DNA of 64,000 nucleotides, taken from assembly GCF_030445035.2 (NCBI RefSeq), contig NC_080680.1:45831212-45895211 (forward strand). Direction: 5' to 3'. The stretch is from Dasypus novemcinctus (taxonomy: Eukaryota; Chordata; Mammalia; Cingulata; Dasypodidae). Shown piece by piece: positions 1 to 11,715 of this stretch; positions within the stretch are counted from its first letter, which is position 1; each line of letters opens with the position of its first letter. The position numbers were made by a program, and so were the translations under genes. The notes under the pieces are model-generated. The model saw nothing but the letters and a program-made list of their open reading frames with translations, was not told where the DNA came from and ran no database searches.

Positions 1-424
1 CAGAGAGGAAGGTGAGTTAAAAGTGAAAAAAGTGGGGGGAGGAGAGGAAATGAAGGAGGCAGGACAACATTAGGGCACCACCGGGGATAACTGAGAACAA
101 CAAAGACGTTTTGGGTGGGATTACCTTTAGAAAAAAGTGATTCCATGGCATGTAACCTCCTCCCCGACTCACTTCAAGTTCCAATACACCTGGAAGTGGT
201 TTTAAATGAACTTGGAAATTTTCTAAAAATCCTAAATCCCTATGATGCTAGAGCATTCAGGAGACTTTCACACACATGAACACTTCTTTTCCCTTTTCGC
301 TGCTGTAGATCAGGGAAGAGTGTAATTGTATTGTCCACTGGACAAATGACCAATTACCCCTCAAAGGAGACCAGCTCTGAGTAAGAGTTGTGACTTCCTT
401 CAAGCTGGGGCACTGTTCCAAGTT
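1..424. other. Unassigned non-coding sequence
   Basis: Purine-rich at the start, then mixed-composition sequence. I see no recognisable exon, promoter or repeat. The only open frame is short and has no features. Confidence 0.4.
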
Positions 425-595
425 CATTATCTGTATTACTTCACTTAATTCTTTCAACATCCCAATGAGGTAGGACACAGCACAACTTCCATTTTACAGA
501 TGAGAGAATAGAGGCCCAGAGAATCACATAACTCTTGGTGCATGTGGCCAGGCTTCACGCCAAACAGTCTCCCATACTAACCAGTACTCTCTTAC
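425..595 (-). mobile_element. MIR SINE relic
   Basis: Contains the reverse-complement MIR core: a run like 'cccaatgaggtagg', then 'cattttacagatgaga', then 'aggcccagagaatcaca' and the tail of the tRNA-like head. Highly diverged, as expected for an ancient tRNA-derived SINE. Confidence 0.7.
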
Positions 596-2227
596 TCTTT
601 CAGGGCAGGAAGCCCTTATTCTGCAAGTCATTTATTTGTTCATTCACTCAAGCAGGGGATGTATTGAAGGGAATATGGACTTCAGAATGAAAAAACCTGG
701 GAATCACAAGTCCGCCACTTACTGGGAAACCATGGACTTATAACTGAACCACGTAGAGCTCGGTTCCACTACCTGAGCTATTGCAAAGACTGGATGGGAA
801 TTATGACACTGCCAGCTTGCATGTGCAACCAGGGCTTCCCCATTGGTAAGTGACACAGCCAGGAGCTTCAGAAGAAAGTGGCCCCAGCGCCAGCTCCAGG
901 GAAGAGTTTGATGGCTCTGAGAGAAATCTCACACTGCTTGTCAAAGTGAATGACTCTGAAATCCAGGCCTAAGCCGATCCATGCACAGAATTCCCCTGGC
1001 CACAGGGATTGCTTCAAGAACGGGCTTTTGCCCAATTTGCCAATGAGATGCAAAGGAAAATTCTTTGATTGCTTCAAAAAAGGAGTTTACTCACACATTC
1101 TGGGGAGCCAGGAGGAGGTGTCCTGTCCTTCTCTGTGTATTGTGGAGATGGAAACAAAACTGTTTTCCCCTCTAGCTTGTACAGAAAGCAGACATTCTGA
1201 AGAGGGCCTAGTGAAGAAGTTTGCAGAAAACAGGAGCCAGGACCCTAAATGAACCACACCTGATCTTCACCTGACCTCTGGACTCTTCCGTTTGTAGGAG
1301 CCAATAAATCCCTTTTAATTTTAAAGCCATTCTGAGTTTTCTGTTACTTAAAGCTGAATAATGCACAACTTCCAAATGTACCCAAGGTATCCAAAGCACC
1401 CTGGAGGGTACAAGAATAAACAAGACACCCTTAAAGGAGTTCATCACCTGTTATATAATCGAATTTATGGTATATATTTTCAAGTTTTGTGACATCGTTA
1501 TGGCTCATGCTCTCTGTTCAGGATCTTCCTACCCTTTGGTCAGTGTAATATTAAGCAAGAGACATGCCACTTCCCCAGTAATTACACAATGCCCCCTTTC
1601 AGACCAGCTGGTCAACCTTTGGGGGTCAGCTAGAGTAGCTTATGCATATGATTGTCAAACAACTGCCTTGAAAAGCCAGGCCATTTCTGCATGTTCTCAG
1701 TTACTGGTTAACAAATGTAGCCCCAGAACTCAGCACCTATTAAGAAATATATGCATTCTCAAATTCCTTTTGAAATTGGACTTCTTCTCATTTCCAGATA
1801 AACCAGAGCCTCCAAGATTTTCCTAAGCTGCCATTCAGAAGTAGAAAGGAATTGTATAGAAGTGCCTGCCCGGGCATCTCTGAAACCCACTCATTTTTGC
1901 TGGTGGTGCTTTTGTCTTTAATCCTACCTTAGAAAGTTTCAGTTCAGCCTCGAACACTTACCCCACCCTCATTCCTTTCTGTGTTCTGTTTCATAACTAA
2001 ATGTCATTTAAAACTCTACTTATAGATACCATTTGGGGCTGTTGGCATAAGTGGCAGGGGCAGAGAGTTCTTAGATTCTGGACTGAATCTAGGGCCCAGT
2101 AGTTAGATAATTTGAACTCGATAATAATGATGTTATCTAGAAGGTTGCGTTTTTCTTTCTGTTTTTCTTCCAGCAAGAAGTGGACATTAAGGAGAATGTG
2201 ATAGACCATCAGCTTAAGGCACAGTTC
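596..2227. other. Unassigned, mostly unique sequence
   Basis: At about 628-760 there are weak traces of an L2 or MIR end ('tcattcactcaagcagggg', 'gccacttactgggaaacc'). The rest is AT-rich with no repeat I can name. Open frames up to 119 codons (1467-1826) show no family resemblance and no Kozak or splice context. Confidence 0.35.
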
Positions 2228-2425
2228 AGTTATGGTAATAATAACAACTCACATTTGTCAGGAGCCAGGGGCTGAGCAAAGTACTTGGAATTCATGACCT
2301 CATTTAATCCCCACTGGCCCCATGCGCAAAGTGATAGAGCTGGGACTAGAACCCAGTTCCCTGTGGCTCCAGGGCATGTGCTGTTAGCTGTGACACTGTC
2401 CTGCTGCGTATGGCACTGCTTATGT
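2228..2425 (-). mobile_element. MIR SINE relic
   Basis: Reads 'aataacaactcacatttgtc', then 'cctcatttaatcccca', then 'gagctgggactagaaccca', matching a reverse-complement MIR that lacks part of the core. Confidence 0.6.
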
Positions 2426-2639
2426 AACATATTTTGATGAGCTTTGTGGTAAACATATGCAAAATGTAAAAACAAAGAATGTTGTAAAAATAGTATATAC
2501 AATGGCCTGTTAAATGACACCCCCAGATGACACCAAACTACTGGTAGTTCCTCAAAGCCTGCCTTGCCTGCTCTCCCAAGCCCCTAAGGCTTTTCCCCTG
2601 TTATTCAATTTCATGGAATGACCTTCAAATGACCAATGA

Positions 2640-2992
2640 AGATTATCCAGATTATTCAGGTGGACCCAATGTGATCACAAATGTCTTTAAAAGTGGAAGA
2701 GAGTCAGAAGAATGGGTCAGAGAAAGGACAAGGTCAGAGACATGCTATGTTGCTGGCTTTGAAGACGAAGGAAGGGGCCATGAGCCAAGGAATGTGGGTG
2801 GCCTCTAGAAGCTGGAAAAGGTGAACAAACAGGCTTTCTCTTAGAGCCTCCAGAAAAAAACAACAACCTGTTGACACACAGATCTTAGCCCATTGAGACC
2901 ATGATGAACTACAGAACTGTTAAGAAAATAAATTTGTTGTTTAAGCCAGTAAATCTGTGGTACTTTGTTATAGCAGTATTAGAAAACAAAGC
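2640..2992 (+). mobile_element. MLT1-like LTR (ERVL-MaLR) relic
   Basis: The 3' half is diagnostic for MLT1: 'gaactgttaagaaaataaat', then 'tgttgtttaagccag', then 'tggtactttgttatagcag'. The LTR polyadenylation signal AATAAA is present. The 5' half is diverged. It is a solo LTR fragment; no internal retroviral sequence is attached. Confidence 0.65.
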
Positions 2993-3029
2993 CCCTTCTT
3001 AGCTCTCCTCTCTCCCTTCACCCACAGCG

Positions 3030-3143
3030 CCAGGCTCCACATGAACATAGTCCTTGACTGAACTGAATCCTAATTATATTATTATACCAGGCTCCACATG
3101 AACATAGTCCTTGACTGAACTGAATCCTAATTATATTATTTAG
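3030..3143. repeat. 57-bp perfect tandem duplication
   Basis: A unit starting 'caggctccacatgaacatag' begins at 3031 and again at 3088. The copies match over at least 53 bases, through 'ctaattatattatt'. The lack of divergence implies a recent event or a polymorphic allele. Confidence 0.9.
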
Positions 3144-3289
3144 AAACTGGGTCTGTACATCCCAGACCTGGCCTTAATCCTTCAGGAGCACTATTAGTGG
3201 GCACGGGATTGGTCTGAGAGCCCCGATGGTGCCACTGCTCACCTTCTCTTGAGGAAGGAAGGACACGGTTGAGGGAAATGACCAAAAGG

Positions 3290-3490
3290 CCATGAACTGG
3301 GAAGAAGGGGTGGGAAGGAGAAGGAGGATGTAGGAAGGAGGAGGGTAAATGGTTTGATAGGAAAAAACAGAGGAAAGGAAGAAGGAGGGGAGGACTGAAG
3401 GAATGGGAGCTGGGAGAGGCTGGATGAAACTAGAGACCTAGGAGGGGAAGTGAGCTGGAGAAAGAAGAGGGAAAGAGAGAATAAAGAGGA
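3290..3490. repeat. Polypurine (GGAA/GAGG-rich) tract
   Basis: About 200 bases of almost uninterrupted purine on the plus strand, built from degenerate GGAA, GGAG and GAAGG units. It is low-complexity DNA that could form H-DNA or triplex. No gene reads through it. Confidence 0.75.
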
Positions 3491-3604
3491 GGGCCCTTAT
3501 CCTCTGCCCACCCCCCACCTCCCATCTGAAATACCCTCCCCTCCCCTGCGTCTTGAGCTCTACCCCACCCTGCAGGATCCAGTTCGAGTTCCTCCTTCCT
3601 GGCA

Positions 3605-3775
3605 GTGGGTCAGCTCTTTAGAATCACTTAGGGAAGCTTTTCATGCAATTGGCCAGGTCTTACCCCAGAGGTTCTGAGTTCATTGGCCCAGGGGCGGGGT
3701 GTGTGTGGGTCTGGTTTTTTTTTTATCAGCTTCTCAGGTGATTCCAATGGGAAGCCAGGGTGGAGAAGCACTGCC
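3605..3775 (+). mobile_element. MER5A-like hAT fragment
   Basis: Contains 'tagaatcacttagggaagc', 'ccagaggttctgagttcatt', 'ctcaggtgattccaatgggaag' in parts, and ends 'ggagaagcactgcc'. This is the order of a MER5A-type non-autonomous hAT element, heavily diverged. Confidence 0.55.
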
Positions 3776-3894
3776 ACAAAGCTACCCCTGGCCTCTTCAG
3801 CTCAGCTTGCATGGCCCCTGCCATCAAACTCAGAATCCTGTCTCTGCCCCACACTTGGCACTTGTCTCCTAAAACTGGAGAAGCCACACAGAGA

Positions 3895-4145
3895 GGATTT
3901 AAGGGCCCAGACTCATGAGCCAAACTGCTGGGATTCAGTCCCAGGTCCACACCTAACAGCTGAGCAATCCTGGGTAAGTCAGTTAACCTCTCTGTGGTTG
4001 TCTCTTCATCTGCAAAACAGGAATGATTATAATAATGGTATTTGCCTTATAGTCTTGTTTTGAAGATTAAATTAGTTAATATTTGTTAGGCACTTAGAAC
4101 AGCGTCCACCACACAAAAAGTACAATGTAAGCATTCGTTAGCTAA
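3895..4145 (+). mobile_element. MIR SINE, near full length
   Basis: The head 'gggattcagtcccaggtcca' is followed by 'gtcagttaacctctctgtgg', 'tcttcatctgcaaaacagga', 'gattaaattagttaatattt' and 'ggcacttagaacagcgtcc'. This is the full MIR order on the plus strand. Confidence 0.8.
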
Positions 4146-4689
4146 AATAATCAGCTTACATCATCTCCAAATTGTTGCTCTGTGGCACCATGCTGTTTAA
4201 CATTGGCTTTTGTGTGCATGCCCTCCCCCCTAGACTTACAACTGCACAATCCTATAATTTCCACTACACCAGTGCTCCTGTTCTCTACGTACTGGGTACT
4301 CAAAGTCTAAGTGAACAAAGCAAAATCAGGAAATAATACCAAAAAAAAACCATAATCTGTTTATCATAATCCAGAATTGGCTCTGAGTTAATTTTTTTTT
4401 TAAGAATAGTTATTTAAGTAATTACCCACTTATACCTGGAGCTCCTCCCTGACCAGCAAGTCCTCGTAGAAATGAAACACAGAACACTTAAATTTTAATG
4501 CGGGTAGAAGTAACACTGAAAGTGTGAAGTAAGGACGAGTCCTGAAGTGGCTACTGAAATTACAGCAATTCTGACTCTCTAATGTTAGGGAAGGGTGGAA
4601 AGTGGGCTAAAAAAGAAGAGGGCTAGAGGTTATGGAAAATTATCCAAGCGAGGGGAAAGAAAGACCACAGCCGGCAAACTTTCTAGTTC
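4146..4689. other. Unassigned AT-rich sequence
   Basis: No exon or repeat that I can name. Contains short A and T homopolymers at about 4344 and 4393. Confidence 0.35.
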
Positions 4690-5420
4690 GTCTTTGTGCA
4701 TTTCAGAGCTTTATTTGGATGACTGATTTACATACACATTCATGTACATTTTAACTCTGAAAGTAGATATTCCATATGTGTGCTTTATAATCTTCTGAAA
4801 ACGTTTTAACTATTCTCATTTATTTTTTATCTTTACCAGTTGGCCTGGGTTTTTTTCCCTCACAGTACATCAGGAGACGATCATTGTAACAAGCAACTCA
4901 GCTTGGGAATGCTGGGATAACTCCGAGAGAGATATCTGAGACAAGATGTAGACCTTTGCATTAGGGTTCATTAAAATTTACAATACACAAATTTGGCGGC
5001 CAAAACATTTTTCTCGAAGGTATGGAAAAATGCCTGTGCTCTATTTTCAAAGAAACCAAATAAGACATGGTCCCTGAATCACTGTCTGAATACAAACCGC
5101 ATTTGGCTTTGATCTGAGTTGTTGAAAACGATGACCAATTTATCCTGAGGATGCCAAACCATCAGAGAATGTTTTTAAGTCTGGATTTCCGTATCGGGAT
5201 TCTGCTACACACTCTTTCTCATTTCACATTACAGAGAGCTAACCCAGAGTCATACTTCCAACAATGGGTGTTGTGGTATGATAATTTCACATCTAGAAAA
5301 GGGCGAGGGGTCGGGCGAGATCTTTGTCCGTGGACATATTCATGAGGCCTGGAAAAAAAATGTAAAAACAGTAAATGGAATTATTTGATGTAAACCCCCA
5401 TCTATACTATATAAATAATG
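4690..5420. promoter_or_regulatory. Candidate conserved non-coding element
   Basis: Unique sequence with no recognisable transposon and no long open frame. It keeps more CpG dinucleotides than the surrounding AT-rich DNA, for example in 'ggagacgatcattg', 'ttggcggcc', 'ttccgtatcggga' and 'gggcgaggggtcgggcgag'. Retained CpG in repeat-free, non-coding sequence is what one sees in constrained enhancers. This is an inference from composition only. Confidence 0.3.
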
Positions 5421-6739
5421 ACTTTTTAGACAGACTCAGCCAGTTTCCAATTGAATGGTTGATAAGGAAAAAGTCAACTCATTTGTCTAATGCATGAGTC
5501 CCAAGGTGTCTCTCAAATCCTCCTGGGGCCGTGCCTGCTGCCTGCCTGCCTCCTGTTCTCTACCTGGTCCAAAGGGAGTCACTGGTGATTTTCTGAATAT
5601 CATTTGCAAACTTAAACCCCAAACACGTCCAGTGTCTCAGCGACAACTCTCACTTGTGCTGCCCCTCCTGCCTCTGCGGCCAGGCTGTGAGTGTGGAGAA
5701 GCACACACAAGGGGTGGGAACCCAGCCCCTGAGGAAGCGCCTCAGCAGCTTGCGAGCATGTGAAGCATACCAAGAACCTTCTGTCATGAGAAACTTTTTT
5801 TTTTAACTCTGTGAAGACTGGATCAACCTAAAATCACCAAAGCCCTTTCCACTCTGCCGGCCTCCTTCTGAAATAAGTGGGGGTTGTCATGTTGTTTTAC
5901 CCAACTTCTTTATGTTTATGGAGCCCAACTCACGTGAAGATCTAAAAATCTAGTCTGGGGTGAGATTTGGTCCCATTCTACCTTCTGGCTATACCTTCTG
6001 GTTTCTTTGCAGACAGGTTTCGAGGATTTGAAACCTTACAATACTTAATTCCAAGGGGTCTATGGTAGAAATGAATTTCAATGTAGTTGGTTACCTTTTG
6101 TAACCTCATGCATTTTTAGGAACTACAATGTTGTTCTGAGAAGGGATCGGTAAACTTCACTAAGCCAAGGAGTTCTATAGCACAAAAAAGGGCTCTGACC
6201 ACCGCAGCTCTCAAGTCCAGCCCCTCCACGCCCACTGCCCCCACCCCCATATCCTCCAATCCCAACCACCAGGACTGCATCACCCACTCCTACGCCTGCC
6301 CTGACTTCCTCGTCTGTCCTCCCAGTCCCCGAGCCTCATGGCCTGATTTTCCTGTATCCAGTCTTATCAATCCCCCCTGCCTTTTTTAATTGCTTACCCT
6401 GCTTTCTATGGCACTAAAATGTCCTATTTTATGTGGGGTTTTTCCTTAAATCTCTTAGCACTGGTTGTCCAATCGGGGAGCAGAAGAGGTGGTAAGATGG
6501 CAGAAATTTAATTCTATGATGTTTTGATTTTTAGAATGAGCCTGTTTTACTTTAATGATCAGAAAAATAGAAAAGATTTTTTTAAAGTTCTCTGTTCTTG
6601 TTTTACTGCCTCTTTTCTCCTTATTCCTTCCCATATTCCCCTTCCTTCTCCTGTCACCTGAATGTTCTGTTCCCACAATCCTCTCACTTCTCTGGTCTTA
6701 GTTTCATGGCTCCATTCTCAAGTCAATGAGCCACAATGG
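5421..6739. other. Unassigned sequence with a C-rich stretch
   Basis: About 6200-6350 is strongly pyrimidine-rich (CCCCA and CCACC units). The rest is ordinary mixed DNA. I recognise no exon, promoter or named repeat. A 73-codon minus-strand frame near 6455-6676 is lysine- and arginine-rich and looks like chance. Confidence 0.35.
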
Positions 6740-6870
6740 TATAAAGGGGGCTTTGGAGCTGGGCGGGCCTCGGTCTGAATCCTGGCTGTCCCAGCTGTGT
6801 GACCTTGGACCGATCATTACACCTTTCGGCTCCTCAGTTTCATCCTCAGTAGGAATAGCTAACCTTCCTC
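6740..6870 (+). mobile_element. MIR SINE fragment
   Basis: Contains 'gtctgaatcctggctgtccc', then 'gctgtgtgaccttggac', then 'gctcctcagtttcatcc', which is the 5' half of MIR. Confidence 0.75.
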
Positions 6871-7085
6871 TGTACTTAACTCCATGCCAGGCATTTTACA
6901 TATATTAACTCATTTAATCCTCACAACAACCCTATGAGATGGGTGACCTCATCTGCATTTTACAGATGCAGACACTGAAGCAGTGGAAGGTTACATTTTT
7001 TGCCCAGGATACACAACTAGTCAGTAGCTCCTCCACTTATTCAGAGCCAGCAGCCCTATTAGCACTCTGCTGTGCTGCCTCTTTG
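6871..7085 (-). mobile_element. MIR SINE, opposite orientation
   Basis: Contains 'catgccaggcattttacata', 'ttaactcatttaatcctcac', 'ctatgagatgggtgacc' and 'cattttacagatgcagac', the reverse-complement MIR core. It abuts a plus-strand MIR, so the two form a head-to-head relic pair. Confidence 0.8.
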
Positions 7086-7429
7086 TGCGGGGAAGCCACA
7101 TACCCGTGTGGTAGTCCTCTTCTGTTGATTAGAGATAAGGGGTAGGGTGGAGCATGCAGAATGCCTGGCACATACTAGTTAGCTGCCATTATCATACTTC
7201 CCTAGTGATCCTTAGCATGAGCTTCAGGCATGGAAACCCAGTAACTCCAGTCAATCGTGTCTGCTGAGATACCCCATGGTAGTCTTAAACAGTCAGCAGC
7301 TGAACTGTCTTCCTCTGCAAGCCGTCGCCACCCTCTGACGTAGCCATTCCTGCTCACTGTTCTCCCGCCTCCACCCCATGTCCCCCTCACCATCCCGCCT
7401 TCGTAATATATCTGGCATCTGTCCCTATT
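7086..7429. other. Unassigned sequence
   Basis: Mixed, pyrimidine-rich towards its right end as it approaches the L2-like region. No gene evidence. Confidence 0.3.
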
Positions 7430-7870
7430 GCTCAGTACCTCTACCCAACTCAAGACCTTCCCTTCTCTCAGTCAGTTTCTCTGGCCTCCTTGCTGGTTTC
7501 CCTGCCTCCAGTCTCTCCTCACATGAATTTGACTTATGTGCTGCTGACAGGTTAATGGTCCTAGATGTGACTCACTCCCTCTTGAGAAAACTTGGATTTT
7601 GTGTTGCCACCAAATAAGCCCAGATGCCTTAAGCCTGGCATTCAAGGCCCTCTGGGCTCTGACCCCAATCTTGACCCCTTTGACTTTATCTCCCACAGGT
7701 ACTCCCTACCCAATACCCTGTTCTTGAGTCAAAATTGGCTAGTTATTAGAGTCCTCAAATTCTCTTGAGCTTCTATCTCTGCCTGGGATGCCCTTTCCAG
7801 ACTAATCGCCAACCTGAGATGAAGTTCCAATGCCAGCTCCTCACACAGCCTTCCCCAGTGCTGTCAAATA
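7430..7870 (+). mobile_element. L2 LINE fragment
   Basis: Reads like the L2 3' region: 'ctggcattcaaggccctctg', then 'tctgcctgggatgccctttcc', then 'ttccaatgccagctcctc' and 'cagccttccccagtgctg'. These correspond to the well-known L2 stretch ahead of its 3' end. Diverged and broken by stops. Confidence 0.6.
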
Positions 7871-7959
7871 CAGGTGGACATTTTGTTAATGGGAGGTGTG
7901 GGCTATCTGTGTACAGGGTCTTTTCCACTTGTACCTGATCTGTAAGGTGTTACATAGGC

Positions 7960-8400
7960 TTGGAAGTCAATATTTATTTAAAATATGAATTTGTACATGG
8001 GGAAAACTAAAGCCCAGAAAGGTTAACTGACCCAATTAGCCAGCTGAGAGATAGTATATATATGGTTAAATTGATGAGCCAAATTTCCAGTGTTTAAGTC
8101 AACTTTCTACCATTTATTAGATGGTGCGACCTGGGGCAAGTAGTTTAAACTTTTTGTGCCTCAGTTGTCTCATCAGTAAAATGGGAATAGGAATAATTCT
8201 TATCTCTTCGGATTGTCATGAGGATGAAATGAATTAGTACGCATCTAATGTTTACAGTGATACTTGGCACATTGTAAGCTCTTAAATGTTTGCTATTATC
8301 ATTGGTAATGTTTTATTATTTATGGCGGGACCAGAATTAGAATTTAGGACCCTTGAATCCTAATCTAGTGCTCTTTATATCAGACTTCCTGTCTTGGTTT
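7960..8400. mobile_element. Two interleaved MIR relics
   Basis: A plus-strand MIR lies at about 8100-8310: 'tgcgacctggggcaagtag', 'gcctcagttgtctcatcag', 'gtcatgaggatgaaatgaat'. Reverse-strand MIR-like pieces flank it at 7985-8055 ('aaagcccagaaaggttaac') and 8330-8395 ('accagaattagaatttagg'). A plus-strand MIR may have landed inside a minus-strand one. Confidence 0.6.
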
Positions 8401-8834
8401 ATGTTGCAGCCTGCCACTCCCAGCTTTTTGTTCCTTCCATATCCCTACTCTTGATTCTGCCTCCCCATTCCATGCAAAAATATTGTGTGTGCACATGCAC
8501 ACATGGCAAGTTCAAGTCAACAGGTAAATACTGCTTTGCTATTTAGTGTAGTCTAGAATTTTTCTGCATGCTCCTTTAGGCTGCTCTTTAGCAAACACAC
8601 AGAGAAAGTAAGTAACCCTCTAACCACCACAGCCCGGCATAGCCCCTATGTCTAAGAAAGAGGGGAGCCATGGGCAGCAAAGGAAACTGGCCTGACACCA
8701 AGGCAAGCTAGATCCCAGAGGGTCATGATTTAAGAAGCAGAATGGGGAAGGGTCTTTCATAGCTTCTCTAGCTCCAAGATAATTCCACTAGCAATTCCTG
8801 AAATGCCACCATTAGAGGTTCAGAATATCACGCA
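8401..8834. other. Unassigned sequence
   Basis: No exon or recognisable repeat apart from a short alternating GT/CA palindrome near 8485-8510 ('tgtgtgcacatgcacaca'). Confidence 0.3.
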
Positions 8835-9040
8835 GATAGGAGCACTGATCATGGAGCCAGGCAGCATGAGGTTCAGATCTCAGCTCTCACTCATTAGCTA
8901 TGGGACACTGGGCAAATTCCTCAACCTTCATTTCACCAGCATGTGATATTCCTACTTTGGAGTGCTGTGGGGAGACTCAATGAGCTGATCTGGGCACGAC
9001 ATTTAGCACAGAGCCTCTACTGTGACACTGGCTATTGGTA
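8835..9040 (+). mobile_element. MIR SINE
   Basis: Contains 'atcatggagccaggcagcat', 'cattagctatgggacactgg', 'gcaaattcctcaaccttcat' and 'agactcaatgagctgatctg', in MIR order. Confidence 0.7.
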
Positions 9041-9628
9041 CTATTCCTTTGGACTGAACAGTAGCCTCTTCCTCTCATTCAAGTTTAGCTGAAATCTTCC
9101 TGAGAATGCAGCTCAGTAGAGTCCCAGACACTTTAATGTAAATTCACCTTTCAAGATCCAGAGGGATGGAATTCCATGGGATTAAAGACTTCTTAGGACA
9201 AAAGTAGGGAGCTCCTACAAGCCAATTTGCCAAGACAGAGCTGTGTAGCCCTTCTGGCTACTGGAAAACATCCCATTCCCCTCCCTCATGGGAGGAAATG
9301 TCTACTTGTGAATCTCAGTGGATTTAAGAAGGGACGTTTCTCACACTTAAACCCTGTGTCCTGAATGGATTTTCCTGGTGGGGAAAACAAGGCCCAGCCA
9401 TCTATCATCACAACTTCTAGTGCATTTTTCAAATTACAACAAGAGTGTGTAAAGAGGATGAATGAAATGACTATTCCCTAGATGAAGAGCTGGAGGTCAA
9501 AGAAACACCAGTGCTCTCACCTTAACAGCATTCAATCAAAAATTAGTTCTATTATTTTCTGCACCAGGGCTGCTGATATTTTTCCTCAAGGGAGAACGCT
9601 CTTCCTCAGAGAAATTCTTACAGAAAAC
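9041..9628. other. Unassigned sequence
   Basis: Mixed unique DNA with no coding or repeat signal that I can name. Confidence 0.3.
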
Positions 9629-10070
9629 TGTTTTTAGTTTCCCAGCTGCTAAAACAAATACCATATAATGAGTTGGCTTAACAAGAAGGACTTATTGGCT
9701 CATGGTTTCAGAAGCTAGAAGGCTGTTTCCTCCTGGAGTTGGTATCTTTGGCTGGCTAGGAATCTTTGGGGTTCCTTGGCTTTTCGTCACATAATGATGC
9801 ACATGTCGCATCTTCTTTCTCATTTGGATTCCATTGACGTTCAGTTCTTTTGCTTCTCCTGTGACTTCCTTACCATGTCCAATTTCCTTTGCTTATAAAG
9901 ACTTCAGTCATATTGGATTAAGGCCCCCCTCATTCAGTTTGGGCACAGCCTAACTAATAACATCTTCAAAGATTCATTTTATAAATGGGTTCACAGTACA
10001 GGACCAAGGGTTGGGACTTGAAGATAAGATGCCTTTTGTGGGAGACATGATTCAATCCCCAAAAAGGACA
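9629..10070 (-). mobile_element. MaLR-like solo LTR, reverse orientation
   Basis: It begins 'tgtttttagtttcccagctg', followed by 'ctaaaacaaataccatataa', which is the reverse complement of a MaLR LTR 3' end. It continues through 'cttattggctcatggtttc' and ends around 'cccaaaaaggaca'. The TG..CA ends are compatible with an LTR. I could not find matching 5-bp flanks, so the boundaries are approximate. No gag or pol sequence is attached. Confidence 0.5.
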
Positions 10071-10864
10071 TACATTCGTAACAGCTCATCTTGTGTGGCT
10101 TCTTCCTATTGAACTTCTCAGTGAAATGTGCTGGGTCTGGAGTTCTCCACTGGCCAAAGAACATCCCTGGACCTCCATGGCTAGCCTCCCTGGGATAACT
10201 GCCCTGAACCACACGACAGGAAGTCCCTGGCAGGAAAAGGTGTACTATGGATGATCAGTAGGTGGCAACTCAGAGGTCCTGGCTCAGAGATCCCCAGCCA
10301 CGTTCTGGATACGCTCAGGGTCCCTATTGGGGAATGCAGACCTCCCGAACCAGAAGTCTCATGCTACCTTAGGATGCTGTTGCTAGAAACTCTAGTCATT
10401 TGATCACAAAACTTTGCTACCCTAACGTCTGGAAGGGAACCAAAATAAGCTCATTACATTTTTAAAAGAAAATACAATCTCATCTGGAATGGTGACCACA
10501 ATGGATATTTTTAAAATTTGATAGCCCTCTAATATTTAGACTGTGTCTCTTTAACAAGGACCTCATCCACTTTCTAAAGTTTACACCACACCACCACAGC
10601 CTCTCCAGACATCACTCTTTCTATCCCCACTGAGAAATATTTCCCCACCCTATTCTGGGTTTGGAAGAGAGGATAGGATTCCTACAAACTAAATTCTAAA
10701 GATCATTACATTTATCTAACAAATTCGATGACTGCTCACATGATAGTCAGTGTAATCCTTTTACAGATGTTTCTGTAATGTCCCACCATTTGTCTTCCTC
10801 ACTTTAAAAATCCATCTTCATTCTCTGTGGGTCTTTGTCGGGATTGACTTCACTGCAGACCAAC
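10071..10864. other. Unassigned sequence
   Basis: Unique DNA without a nameable gene or repeat. Confidence 0.3.
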
Positions 10865-11305
10865 AGATATTTTAGCAGCTCCCACTGCTTGCCAGGTACA
10901 GAGTAGCACCTTCCAGGAACTTAGTCTAGATGAAAGATTAAGATGCTTAAATGGGTTAATTTATGTTGGGTGCCAAACAGAAGGCTCAGGCCAAGCATCC
11001 ACAGAAGTTCTAAGAAGGGAAAACTCACTGAGGCTTGGTGTGGTCAGGGAGGCTTCAGGGAGGAGGTGAGGCTGAAATAAAGCCTTGAAGCATGGCCAGG
11101 TTTTAGGCTGGTAGAGACTGGGAAAGAGACGGTCCTCAATCAAGAGAACAGTGAAAGGCCTGGGACAGTACGGAGGAATTTCATCATAAATGTTACCTGG
11201 TAGGAGTGAGTAAGGGGAAGTCAAGGACGAGGAGTAAAGCAGCTTTGTTGGAGGGAACACTTCATGTTGAAAAAATGGGGAAAGAAAGGCTGAAAAGCTA
11301 GGTTG
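10865..11305 (-). mobile_element. L2 LINE fragment (antisense)
   Basis: Starts with an L2 3'-end-like 'cagatattttagcagctccc' and 'tgccaggtacagagtag'. It continues with 'tcagggaggcttcagggagg' and 'gaaataaagccttgaagcat', which mirror the antisense L2 sequence upstream of the 3' end. The 115-codon antisense open frame here (10961-11308) is therefore L2-derived. Confidence 0.5.
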
Positions 11306-11419
11306 CAATTACAGATGGCAGTTCTTAAATCTTGAACCATGGAACACTTCTAGGCAAGTCCTTATCTGCAAGGCTGCACTAACCTATTCAACAAAGGTTT
11401 GCATGCAGTTACCTTAAAA

Positions 11420-11640
11420 CAGATTAAGACCAAAGGTTTTGAAGTCACAAAGTCCCAGGTTTGAGTACCAGAGCTCTCATTTACTATTTGTTTGACTCTA
11501 AGTGTGTTTCTTAAATTCTCTAAACCTTGTTTTTCTCATCTTTAAAATGGGCTTTATAATAGTATCCACTTCAAAGGACTGTTATAAAATTTAAATGCAA
11601 TACAATGCAAAACCTCTCACTCACAGTAAATACCTAATAG
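11420..11640 (+). mobile_element. MIR SINE
   Basis: Contains 'aagtcccaggtttgagtacc', 'ttctcatctttaaaatgggc' and 'aaaggactgttataaaattt', in MIR order, with mutated but recognisable core segments. Confidence 0.7.
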
Positions 11641-11715
11641 ACTGGCTTAAAATATAAAGACAAACCATAAATAGGGAATGTAAAACTGCAAAGAGGCAAC
11701 TCCTTGGCTTTTCCA

